From: Chlorokybus atmophyticus
Taxonomy: Eukaryota > Streptophyta > Chlorokybophyceae > Chlorokybales > Chlorokybaceae
DNA length: 40,159 nt
Assembly: GCA_009103225.1 (NCBI GenBank)
Contig: RHPI01000638.1
Location: 63,119 to 103,277, forward strand
Reading direction: 5' to 3'
Position numbers and translations under genes: made by a program. Position 1 is the stretch's first letter; every line of letters begins with the position of its first letter. The notes below the pieces were generated by a model that made no database searches, was not told where the DNA came from, and was given only the letters and a program-made list of their open reading frames with translations. Of the stretch, positions 10,760 through 21,013 are shown one piece after another.

Positions 10760-10765
10760 AATAAA
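10760..10765 (+). terminator. Polyadenylation signal AATAAA
   Basis: A canonical AATAAA lies 97 bp after the stop codon of the Ser/Thr/Asn-rich gene, the expected distance for a 3' UTR signal. Confidence 0.55.
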
Positions 10766-11665
10766 GCGTCGACTCGTCTCTTGAAGGAGACTTGACCGCC
10801 CACCCCATTCAAAAAAGGAAGACATTAGTTCTTTCCCCCCATTCTTTAGCTTGAGCTTCAGATAGCTATACTGAAGCCGAGCGTATACGCCTCTTATATA
10901 TACGTATATAAGATACTACTTGCTAGCAGTCGCTGCTCTCTACTCGAGCTGTACAGCGTAACCTTTTCTGGTTTAATCGAGCGGGTTGAGCTGCTGACCG
11001 AAACCTTCTGTTCCACATTCGCCTCTCTTGTTTGTTGTGAATGTCACGCGTGCTCCAGTGTGATTGGCCAACTGTTGGCGATGTGCACACTTGCCCTGAG
11101 TGAATTGGCATTGATGCGCCATTTGGAGTTTGCCAGGGGTTGCTTGTATACATACAATGCGAGGTGGATATGCGCTGCTGCATCTTCACAATGCTGTGGC
11201 ATTGCTCGGTCACATAAACTGCATTGCATTCTTTACACACGACACACAGGTGCATGGCACACCCGGGGCAAGCATATACGTGCCATTGGTACATGTTAGT
11301 GACTGTGTTACCTTGTGCGCAAAAGAAAGTTACTGTTGTGCCATGGTTGTGTGCACCTTCACGGATGCCACACACATGCCCACAGGTGCACACGCGCACA
11401 AACAAGAAGTGACACACAAGCAAACGGACAACGACACCAACACATTGCAGTATTACATAAGGGCATCAGCCAGCTGAGGTACTTCGCTACAGTTACATTG
11501 CGTGAGAGGCACGCTCAACATGCACTTAGAGTACACAGTTTGCACGTTTCAAGCAGTCTCTGCATATACACGGAAACGGACGCAAGCAGAGAGCAACACT
11601 CTGCTTGTGTGCTAACAACGGAAGCACTGGAAGCACGTCCACTACCAATAATTCTTGCTGTTGCG
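10766..11665. other. Intergenic stretch between convergent genes
   Basis: This holds a hairpin at 10855-10877 (arms GCTTCAG/CTGAAGC around ATAGCTATA) and a second one around CTTATATA-tacg-TATATAAG near 10895. It also contains the presumed 3' UTR of the dehydrogenase. TGTAA on the minus strand at 11493-11497, about 170 bp after that stop codon, could be a green-algal polyadenylation signal. No gene is seen. Confidence 0.4.
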
Positions 11666-13352
11666 TCAACCGAGTCGGTTCTTGGGCGGGTTGTACACGA
11701 CTTGGTTGGTGAGTTTGCGCTCCTCGGTAAACTCCGCAATGTTCTTGGCAGTCACGCGCGCAATCTCCTGAAGCGCTTCAACAGTGAAGAAAGCCTACGG
11801 TTGGGTGTAAAACAGCATGAGCAACAACACAGCCTTCCCAATCCTGACAAACACACATACACTCGCAATCACGTGCACACATATACAGACACGCACATGC
11901 ACGCGTGCCAACAACTGACCTGATGAGGGGTGATGAGTACATTCGGGAAGGACAGCATCCGCGTGAAGACCTCGTCCATGACAATGTCCTCAGACATGTC
12001 CCTAAAGAATATGTTAGCCTCATCTTCATACACATCCATAGCAACACCTCCGATGCGCTTCTGCTCAATCCCAGCAATAACCGCGCGCGCATCCACAAGT
12101 CCACCTCGGCTCGTGTTAATCAGCAACACACCCTGCTTCATTTTGTCTATCTGCTCCTTGCCGATGATGTGATACGTGTCGGGTAGTAGCGGACAATGCA
12201 GCGTGATGATATCCGCACGCGGGAGTATAGAGTCAAGAGAGGCATACTCCATACCCAACGCTTTCAACTCGTCGTTCTGATACACGTCGTATCCCAACAA
12301 CTTGCAACCGAAGCCGTTGAGGATGCGGCTCACGATCGTGCCGATACCACCCGTACCGATCACGCCAACAGTCTTGCCACGCAAGTCGAAGCCGAGGAGA
12401 CCGTTGAGCTCAAAGTTGTTCTCGCGCACGCGCGTGTACGCCTTGTGGATCTGCATGTGCGGGTGTGCGGGTGTGTGTTGGGTGTGATGGTGAGTGTGAT
12501 GCAACGATAATGTGTGTTAGGTGACTGCACTGCCTTGCCTTTCTGTTGATGCTGAGAAGCAGGCCGATGGCGTGCTCGGCCACGGCGTACGGGGAGTAGC
12601 GCGGCACGTGGACTACTGTGATGCCCGCCTGTTGAACACACGCAACATCGAGTTGTGCATTCGCTCACTTGTGCCCGACAAGTCCTGATAAGCATGAGCA
12701 AGTTGTATGATGCCCTCGTGTCAATGCACCTTTTCTGCAGCCTCGAGGTCCACGTTGTTGTAACCTTGCAAGACGAAGGTTTGTGGGCTCAGCAACACTC
12801 AACACGCTTGCTGGGTGAGAGGTGAGATGCTGCAAGTCAACAACCTGCCTGTGCATCGCATGGCAATGAGCTTCACGCCCTCTTCGGCAAAAACGTTGAT
12901 GACCTGGACAACAACAACAAGTTGTTTTGAATCGCACACACATACACACAGGCGCGCGCATAGTCAACCCAAACACCCTGTACCTCCGCGTCGCACTTAT
13001 CATTCACAAACAGCGACACGACCTGGCACCCTTTCGCCAGCAGCGCCGTCTCCGGCGTGAGCATGGCGGGTAAACATTTCACCACCTCCACCTTCCCTCC
13101 TTCCTCCGCGCAACTCCCGCCGCCGTGACTCCTCGCAGCCTCCTCTAACGCCGGCACCAGGTACTTCTTGTCGTACTCCTTGGTGCTGTAGATGGCAACG
13201 CAAGGGAAGGGAGTGGGCTTCTTGTCCTTGGTAGCGTCAACAACACCGTCCTCCTTCTTCTGGTCATCCTTCTTGACTTCCATTAGGGATGTGTTTGTGG
13301 GAGTGGAGCAGGTGACTGTATTGGGGCCGGTGCGGCGGGCGGAGAAGTGCAT
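11666..13352 (-). CDS. D-lactate dehydrogenase (D-2-hydroxyacid dehydrogenase), six exons
   Basis: Likely reduces pyruvate to D-lactate with NADH. Exons from the 5' end are 12984-13352, 12849-12903, 12730-12764, 12539-12628, 11920-12450 and 11666-11794, giving 402 residues. Motifs are CTGYNNVD, then YAVAEHAIGLLLSINRK, the Rossmann GxGxxG at about 215-220 (GTGGIG), and the cofactor-binding Asp at about 238. Also present are NTSRGG with Arg 298, the VYEDE segment with Glu 325/327, and TPHQ with His 359. Spacing of Arg, Glu and His matches the family's catalytic triad, and the layout follows bacterial fermentative LdhA. The start at 13352 adds an Arg/Ser/Thr-rich leader (MHFSARRTGPNT), possibly for an organelle; ATG at 13283 is the alternative. 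Introns 12765-12848 and 12451-12538 begin with GC, the other three with GT. Another D-2-hydroxyacid substrate is possible. Confidence 0.92.
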
Positions 13353-14632
13353 GCGACGGCGGACTGGGTGGGGAAGTATGGGAAGAAGAGGGTTATTTCT
13401 GCAAAGGGGAGAACGGAAAGAGGTGTGTGTGTGTGTGTGTGTGTGTGGGAGAGGGTACACATGTATGCGTGTGTTGTTGTGTGGTTGGATGCTTCTTTTT
13501 TTTTTTTGGTGTTGAGAACATCGTGCTAGCTCATTAAGGTGGTTGTTAGCAGCTGTTTTGTGCAAGCATGGGTTGTGTCTTTGTGTGGGAGCATGACTTC
13601 TACTCGTTAATGACATTCTTTAATACCTTTCAGAACCACATCCTGTTTCCGGCAACGAACACAACAGATTCGCACACAACAGATTGACTGACTCGTCGTA
13701 GGAATGCACTAGTGCATATACGAGATGCACCCGCAACACCACCGGCGCTGCATGCTAGCACCAACACCTCCACCTCACAGGACTTGACTTGACTCACCTA
13801 CTCTCTGCGCAACGCCAGGCCAACACAACACAAACAACAACGCTACCACCACGTCACCATACCTCAAGGCTACGCTCCTCTGAGCGGTGTCCCTCCAGCA
13901 GGCCGAGAAGGCGTACTGGCGGCGGCAGCTGACTGTGCTTGTCACTGCGGGCATGGTTCAACGATCAACCACTAGTACTGACGAGCGTGGTCAAACACCT
14001 CTTTTCCAAAGGGACAAACCACCTTACGCCACAGCGGCCGGATCTGCTGCTGAGAGATGGCGTCATGCCATCAATGCATCAGTCAGTCCGCAATCTCTGT
14101 GTGCCTTGGGCGCGGTACGAGCTTGGGACAGTGCTGCACCACTTGGCAGACTCAGAGCTGAGGACGTGGCGTCGTCGTCTTGCGCAGCGGCGGCGGCGGC
14201 GAGGAGGAGGGCGGCGGCGGAGGCAAGGTGAAGGGGAGAGACGGGGACGGTATGGAGTTGTAGGGGCTTGAGACGCTGTGTCAGTCGTGCCGGCCTGGTC
14301 GCCAGGCTTCTAGGGGTGTTTCGCCGACTGAGAGAGCGTTGCAGGTGGGCAGGGTGTGTGGTTGTGTGTACACAGAAGAGTAAGCTTGCATTGTGTGTGT
14401 GGTTTGTCTCCCTGTTGAGTGATGTTTTTGGTACGCCAACATTATTACTGAAAGCGCACTGCTTTATGCGGGTGGAAAACCCTACAAGCTGTGTGTGGAT
14501 TACAGCAAGTGCATGCAGTCGTCGAGGGTAGGTTAAAACCTCCCACGTGAGATGCATGTGATTCACATGCATGTTGGGGAGATTGAACTTAATCAAATCG
14601 CTCTTTCTGCAAGCAGGTTGGTCAACACACTG
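13353..14632. other. Divergent intergenic region (dehydrogenase / dioxygenase)
   Basis: Shared upstream region of two divergently transcribed genes. It contains a (GT)n tract at 13423-13447, a poly-T run near 13497-13507, and the possible coding fragment at 13887-14271 described separately. No TATA box was found close to either start. Confidence 0.5.
13887..14271 (+). pseudogene. Possible coding fragment with frame disruption, unknown family
   Basis: Two overlapping + strand frames look protein-like rather than random. The frame at 13887 reads VSLQQAEKAYWRRQLTVLVT. The frame offset by one, from 13939, gives a segment with AWFNDQPLVLTSVVKHLFSK, then NLCVPWARYELGTVLHHLAD and an Arg-rich tail to a stop at 14269-14271. 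No ATG precedes the first frame, and no splice pair joining the two was found. It may be a frameshifted gene remnant, an exon whose partners I missed, or the 5' part of a longer transcript. I do not recognise the family. Confidence 0.3.
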
Positions 14633-16803
14633 ATGGCTTCAGCCTTCAGCACAATGGTGACAGTCAGCCTCCTCCCTACCCCACACATCCCAACCACACA
14701 CCACGCTAAACAACAACAAAAACAACAGCTACCCGGTTCGCTGCATGCAAGGCCCAGAAGCTTCAGCCACAACAGGCCAACACACCATCACCACCATCAC
14801 GTCATGACCGTGACCGCAACCGCTACAACCCCAACATCCTCATCACCACCATCCTCAACCAGGCCAGGCCTCGCCACCGTATCTGACTTGTCCGAGCGTC
14901 TCGTCGAGTTAGAACTACATGTCAAAGGCTCTCTCCCCGCGTGGCTTTCGGGTACTCTGCTCATCAACGGTCCCGGGAGATTCGACGCGGGGGACGCCGG
15001 CAGACTCAAACACCTGTTCGATGGGTATGCGCTTATCGCGAAGTTTCGGGTTGATGGGAAGGGGAGAGTGTTTGAGAGTCACCGGTATGTGGAGAGTGAT
15101 GCGTATAAGAGCGTACGGGACAATGGCAAGATGAGGTAATGTGCGCGTGCGTGGGTGCACGCGAATTTGTGTCGAAGTGCATGTGCGCATGCGCACGCAT
15201 GCATGCATGAGCATGTGCGTGCGTGTGTGCGTGTGTGCATGTGTTGGTTATGTGTGTGCGCGAATGCACGTAACCAACATGTGCTCACTCTCTTCTCCTT
15301 GCTGGGCAGGTATCGTGAGTTCGGGACTGGAGTGAAGAAAAACTTGTTGGGAAGGATCGGCAGTGTTGTTGAACAGATTGCTGGCAGCGGCGTGACAGAC
15401 AACAGCGGCGTGTCTGTGCATCGCATCGCCAGTGGCGAAACCCTCACGTTCACAGGTACGCAACGCGAGACATACACTCACCCACCCACACGTTCACACA
15501 GAGACTAACCCCACCCACCCGCATCAGAAACTGTGCGAGGCACATTCGTGATCGATCCCGACACGCTCTCAACGGTGCGTCGCTTCGCTTACGGCGACAG
15601 CGACATCCGCGCGGACCTCGCCACGGCCCACCCTTACATCGACGGCGATGAGATGATCAATGTGTTCACGAGTCCGGCGCCAGCCTCATACAACGTGTGT
15701 CGAGTCCACACGGGTTCCAACAACAAGAGAGAGCTCATCGCCAAAGTCCCGTGCCAGGGTGCCACGCCAGGTTGGGTCCACTCTTTCGGCTTGTCCAAAA
15801 ACTATGTCATAGTACCCGACATGCCTATCAGATACAACCTATCGGCGTTGCTGTTGGACAAAGAGTTGAAGTATTGCGCCTTTGATTGGTTCCCCGAAGA
15901 AAGCACAATTTTCAACATCATTCATCGCAAGACAGGCAAGGTGAAGCAAGTGAAGGCTCCACCCTTCTTCGTGTTCCACTTTATCAATGCCTTTGAGAGG
16001 GATGAAGATCAAGTCTGCATTGATGCGTGTCTCTACGATGATCCTGAGATTGTGGCGAGTCTCACGCTGGAAAACTTAGAAGCATGGCCTGGAGTTGATC
16101 TCCCGCAGTCGAGAGTGGTGCGCATCACGCTGCCGTTGGGGGAGAGTGATCGCGCCATATGCGAGACCGTCGTGGAGCCGAGGTGGGGACCTTTGATGCA
16201 TCTGGTGCGCGTGTGCGTGATGTTGTGATGTGACATGCTCTGTCCTTGTGTGGCAGTACGCATGGGTTCTTCACCGATCTGCCGACAATCAACCCCGCGT
16301 ACAGTGGTCAGCCTTACCGATACGCGTACACGACGGCAGCCAACCGCCCCACAAATGTTAACAATGCCCTCGCAAAGGTGTGCGTGTGCGTGTGTTACGC
16401 TCAAGACTTGCATGCATGAGCGTCGTTGCTGTTATTGACAAGAAGTTGTTGGACAGATGGACCTCGATGCTGGCACAGCCGTCACATGGCATGAAGAGGG
16501 CTGCACTGTACAGGTATGTTGGACACATGCACACATCCAATTGCATACCACACAATACAATGGAGCACAGCATGTGGTGAGAGCTAACTTCTAACTAACA
16601 CGCACTTGCAGGAGCCGTATTATGTGGCCAAGCCGGGCGCAAGTGGTGAGAACGACGGCGTGGTCCTGAGCGTTGTCAACGATGATAAGGGCGACGGCTT
16701 CCTGCTGGTGCTGGACGCGAAGAGCTTCAAGGAGGTCGCACGCGCGCAGCTGCCGGGCGGCATGCCGTACCACTTCCACGGCACCTTCTTGCCGAGTCAA
16801 TGA
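14633..16803 (+). CDS. Carotenoid cleavage dioxygenase, CCD8-like, six exons
   Basis: Non-haem iron(II) enzyme that cleaves a carotenoid or apocarotenoid double bond. Exons are 14633-15135, 15310-15455, 15528-16182, 16257-16377, 16457-16513 and 16612-16803, for 557 residues. The four iron-ligand histidines of the family are present: H251 (TAHPYIDG), H301 (GWVHSFG), H367 (FVFHFIN) and H550 (FHGTF). FDGYALIAKF, SHRYVESDAYKSV, YREFG and the late EPYYVAKPGASGENDGVVLS segment resemble plant CCD8, which makes carlactone in strigolactone synthesis. A CCD8-like role is therefore inferred, though other algal CCDs are possible. The start MASAFSTM gives a Ser/Thr/His-rich N-terminus fitting a plastid transit peptide; an in-frame ATG also lies at 14552. 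The exon 3 donor at 16183 was chosen because it restores frame into FTDLPTINPAYSG. Intron 1 is an alternating purine-pyrimidine tract. Confidence 0.9.
15136..15309 (+). repeat. Alternating purine-pyrimidine tract in dioxygenase intron 1
   Basis: Most of this 174-bp intron is GTGCGTGCATGC-like alternating sequence, the kind that can adopt Z-DNA. The exons on both sides lack it. Confidence 0.7.
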
Positions 16804-16988
16804 GAGCTGCGTTAATGCATACAGCGCAGAGAGTTGGCGTGGGTGCGAACAAGTGGCTTTCCAAGTATACTACGCAGGTCACACTTCAATGTTCAACTTG
16901 TGGTGGTGGTAGAGGGGGGGGGAGATGCTTTTCGCTATCGCATCACTATGCACTTGAATGTTTAAGGCCTGAAGCACGATGCTTGTTG

Positions 16989-16990
<2 letters not shown>
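16804..16990. other. 3' flank of the dioxygenase gene
   Basis: Presumed 3' UTR and downstream DNA. No polyadenylation signal was identified before the sequence enters the (AT)n tract and gap. Confidence 0.4.
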
Positions 16991-17022
<32 letters not shown>

Positions 17023-17924
17023 NNNNNNNNNNNNNNNNNNNNNNNNNNNNNNNNNNNNNNNNNNNNNNNNNNNNNNNNNNNNNNNNNNNNNNNNNNNNNN
17101 NNNNNNNNNNNNNNNNNNNNNNNNNNNNNNNNNNNNNNNNNNNNNNNNNNNNNNNNNNNNNNNNNNNNNNNNNNNNNNNNNNNNNNNNNNNNNNNNNNNN
17201 NNNNNNNNNNNNNNNNNNNNNNNNNNNNNNNNNNNNNNNNNNNNNNNNNNNNNNNNNNNNNNNNNNNNNNNNNNNNNNNNNNNNNNNNNNNNNNNNNNNN
17301 NNNNNNNNNNNNNNNNNNNNNNNNNNNNNNNNNNNNNNNNNNNNNNNNNNNNNNNNNNNNNNNNNNNNNNNNNNNNNNNNNNNNNNNNNNNNNNNNNNNN
17401 NNNNNNNNNNNNNNNNNNNNNNNNNNNNNNNNNNNNNNNNNNNNNNNNNNNNNNNNNNNNNNNNNNNNNNNNNNNNNNNNNNNNNNNNNNNNNNNNNNNN
17501 NNNNNNNNNNNNNNNNNNNNNNNNNNNNNNNNNNNNNNNNNNNNNNNNNNNNNNNNNNNNNNNNNNNNNNNNNNNNNNNNNNNNNNNNNNNNNNNNNNNN
17601 NNNNNNNNNNNNNNNNNNNNNNNNNNNNNNNNNNNNNNNNNNNNNNNNNNNNNNNNNNNNNNNNNNNNNNNNNNNNNNNNNNNNNNNNNNNNNNNNNNNN
17701 NNNNNNNNNNNNNNNNNNNNNNNNNNNNNNNNNNNNNNNNNNNNNNNNNNNNNNNNNNNNNNNNNNNNNNNNNNNNNNNNNNNNNNNNNNNNNNNNNNNN
17801 NNNNNNNNNNNNNNNNNNNNNNNNNNNNNNNNNNNNNNNNNNNNNNNNNNNNNNNNNNNNNNNNNNNNNNNNNNNNNNNNNNNNNNNNNNNNNNNNNNNN
17901 NATATATATATATATATATATATA
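16991..17924. repeat. (AT)n microsatellite interrupted by an assembly gap
   Basis: (AT)n runs at 16991-17022 and 17902-17924 flank 879 undetermined bases (17023-17901). The gap is therefore inside, or caused by, a long AT repeat. Open frames reported across the N run have no meaning. Confidence 0.95.
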
Positions 17925-20360
17925 TGACGTGCATGTAACTGTAGAATACTCCTGATGAGTATTTCAATGCATGTGTGCATCATTTCGTGCAGCTGCTTCT
18001 TAGTGTTTTGTTGATCAATAAACTCTTCGCGACACAGGGTAGACGATATTGTGCATGCCATTTATAATTGTAATTGTTGGGAATGCTTACCCACAATTGA
18101 AAAAAAGTATGTGCGAGCACAACCGGTTGCAAACAACAATAGATGCTTGGTACGCACATACAGATTATATATATATGATGTAAACTGCATATCAGTGATA
18201 TAGGCGAAATTTGAGGCAAATTGCCAAGGTTGTCATGGCATATATATGATTAAGTGTTATTGTTATTTGGTTAAGCACAACCGTTGATGTACCTATTATT
18301 TTTTTTCCAGATCTCGTACGCACGCATTACGCTGGTTCCATTACCAACCCCAACTCTCTTCGCTCTGCTGGTTGATGCTATGATTTGTGCATCTTCAGCA
18401 TCTGACTGCTGCTTTGTAAGGGGCTAGATAAGAGTCTAAGTTTAGCTCTTATTAAAGGCTGTCAAGTGTGCGTTGCAAAGTTTTAGCTATGCCTTAACCC
18501 CCGTCAGATTGACTGCTATTGTACACAGAATGCAACAAGGATCCCCGTCGCATCTGATCTATGGGTATATAAATTGGTTGCATGCATGACACGCATGCAA
18601 TCCATAAACATGTGCTTGCGTATGCTTGTGTTGCCTTCTGTTTGGTTGCCTATGGCACATTTTCTTTGAGCGTGCCTTGTGCAGCTTCCATGCGATTTAC
18701 GTTGCACCTGATCGTAGATCCAAGCCTTTTCTGCCTCGCACGATGCAAGGCACAGCAAAGACTTGTGTGCTGCACCGGTAGCCATCACATCAATTTGGCT
18801 ACCATCATCAGCTCCGCCACTGCACCAGTTGTACAAAATGTATCCTTTGCGGGTCCCTAAGCATTAGCATGCCCTAACTCCCTAACTGCCTGCACCGTCG
18901 ATCACGGATCGAACGGCAGACAGAGAATTGCTATCGTGGCCGCTTCTGCTACAGGAGTTTCTCAACCGTTAAGCAACAAACGGCCGACGCGTTCGTTGGT
19001 ACAACTTTGCGGCAAGTCGCGAGCCAGACCCCAATTCCCAAAACCCCAAACCCCCAAAACATAAGCAAGGTTCGCCCGGATTTGGCATTCCACGGTTTGA
19101 CCGCGGACGCCCCCCGGTGCTGCCTTTTGATTTCGTGGTTATGCGTTGAACAACCGCCCTGTAACGTTCGGGCTCGTCCGTTCGGGGGTTTTCTCTGCCA
19201 GACAACGGTGGGCTTCCGCAACGCGCCGCCGTTCCAATTCGCACGGGGGATCGGACTGCTAATGACGACGCGCCTGTTTATATATGGGGCTGTGAACGCT
19301 TAACGCCCGGTCGCATCTCTCGTGGGAGCGCCAGTCGCGGTTTGACAAGTTGATGATGCGAGTTGTAATAATAACCCGCATACCGGGAATGCACATGCTT
19401 TGGGCGTTGAATTGACAGCAATGCGATCATAACCTCTACCAATCAAGCCCCCTCACCAATCAATGCAAATCCGCAGTTGCTATACTGAAGCCTTCAGTCT
19501 GAAGGGGTTGCGCCTGTTGCTCTTGAAAGGCAATAACGCATGAGACGCGGTCATGTTTTGCATGTCTGAGCCTTATCTTAGGGATATGCAAGTTGACGGA
19601 TGCAAGTTGACGGTCGACTATGTGCTTTATTACCTTGTAGTTTGTAATTGTGCAGTATAAGTCATTATACGCTATTTTTGTACTATTGGCAATGCATGTT
19701 CTTTGCACGCAACTCGCTTAGTATAAAACCTGAGAACTACAACTTACAATATGGCAATATATTAATAGGAAGTCTTATGGTGAGATGTCTATTTATTGGT
19801 GTGTTGAGATTATATATAACGGTATTGTACACATTAACACAAAACTATCATATATGTTGTGGGATATGTTTTTGGTAATCATGCATGCTAGCGCAGTCTG
19901 TGTTTATATTCTTGCCATATTATGGTATGACCATGCTAATCTTTGCCCATGGATGCAGTGGTATATGTACATTGTGTTAATATGCATGCTTATGGTCATT
20001 GAAGAAAATAGTATGATAAGCAATATGAAACAATACATTTGCAATAATGTAATATGAAATGACCATGTTCGCTACAACTGCACTGCACAATGTGCATTGA
20101 GTGATATTCCTTATCAGTGTGTATAATGCTTCAAATATGGTTGGATTAAAGCAAACCTCGCTACAAAACCTCCAATCTTGATTGATTGAAGCGTAAGAAA
20201 TTACTAATAATGTGTTACATGAATTCCCATATGATCCCTAGATCATGGCGAACGTGATTAAACTGGCCCTTTTAGGGTTGGAGCAGAAGCTTAGCATTTG
20301 CTATGCTGTGGTAATATGTGCGAAATGTATCAAAAGTTATATTCTTCGTGTGTTATACAA
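17925..20360. other. Gene-free stretch
   Basis: No supported gene. The 3' half (19640-20240) is AT-rich. A perfect inverted repeat ACTGAAG-c-CTTCAGT lies at 19484-19498 and shares GCTATACTGAAGCC (19479-19492) with the hairpin at 10865-10878. Open frames here are short, overlapping and without recognisable domains. Confidence 0.4.
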
Positions 20361-20362
20361 CC

Positions 20363-20720
<358 letters not shown>

Positions 20721-20721
20721 N

Positions 20722-20770
<49 letters not shown>
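20722..20770. repeat. (GA)n microsatellite
   Basis: A pure GA dinucleotide run directly after the single N that ends the poly-C tract. It probably marks the real repeat where assembly broke. Confidence 0.95.
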
Positions 20771-20772
<2 letters not shown>

Positions 20773-21013
20773 GTGCAGAGTATAATGTGAGGAGGTTTTT
20801 GTGCTTTGTTTACAATTGGCTGGCCTGTCATTGTGATATCCACTGACTGCATCATCACACACACTCATCACAACATTGTGCCCGCACGCAGAGCACTCGC
20901 TTTCAGCAATGTTTTTGCTGCCTAATTGACATAGCTCTGATGCGAAAACACTCAAGTAGAAGCAATGTACACATCTAGACTGTGCAACCTGCAATGCAGC
21001 AAGGTATTGGGCC
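20771..21013. other. 3' flank of the methyltransferase gene
   Basis: Presumed 3' UTR of the minus-strand gene ending at 21014. TGTAA on the minus strand at 20810-20814, about 200 bp past the stop, could be a green-algal type polyadenylation signal, but a 5-mer is weak evidence. Confidence 0.3.

Noticed and set aside
13353-13616. Longer N-terminus for the lactate dehydrogenase (start at 13616)
   Set aside because: The extra residues include a His-Thr run from a GT microsatellite and a poly-Lys run from poly-T; it is better read as 5' UTR.
16183-16256. Later donor (about 16202) for dioxygenase exon 3
   Set aside because: It puts the next exon out of frame, losing TINPAYSG; the donor at 16183 keeps it.
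16800-17967. Long open frames on both strands across the gap
   Set aside because: They consist of N-derived X residues and Ile-Tyr repeats from the AT microsatellite.
19028-19060. CCCAAAACCCCAAACCCCC as telomere-like repeat
   Set aside because: Only three irregular units with no continuation; chance low-complexity is more likely.
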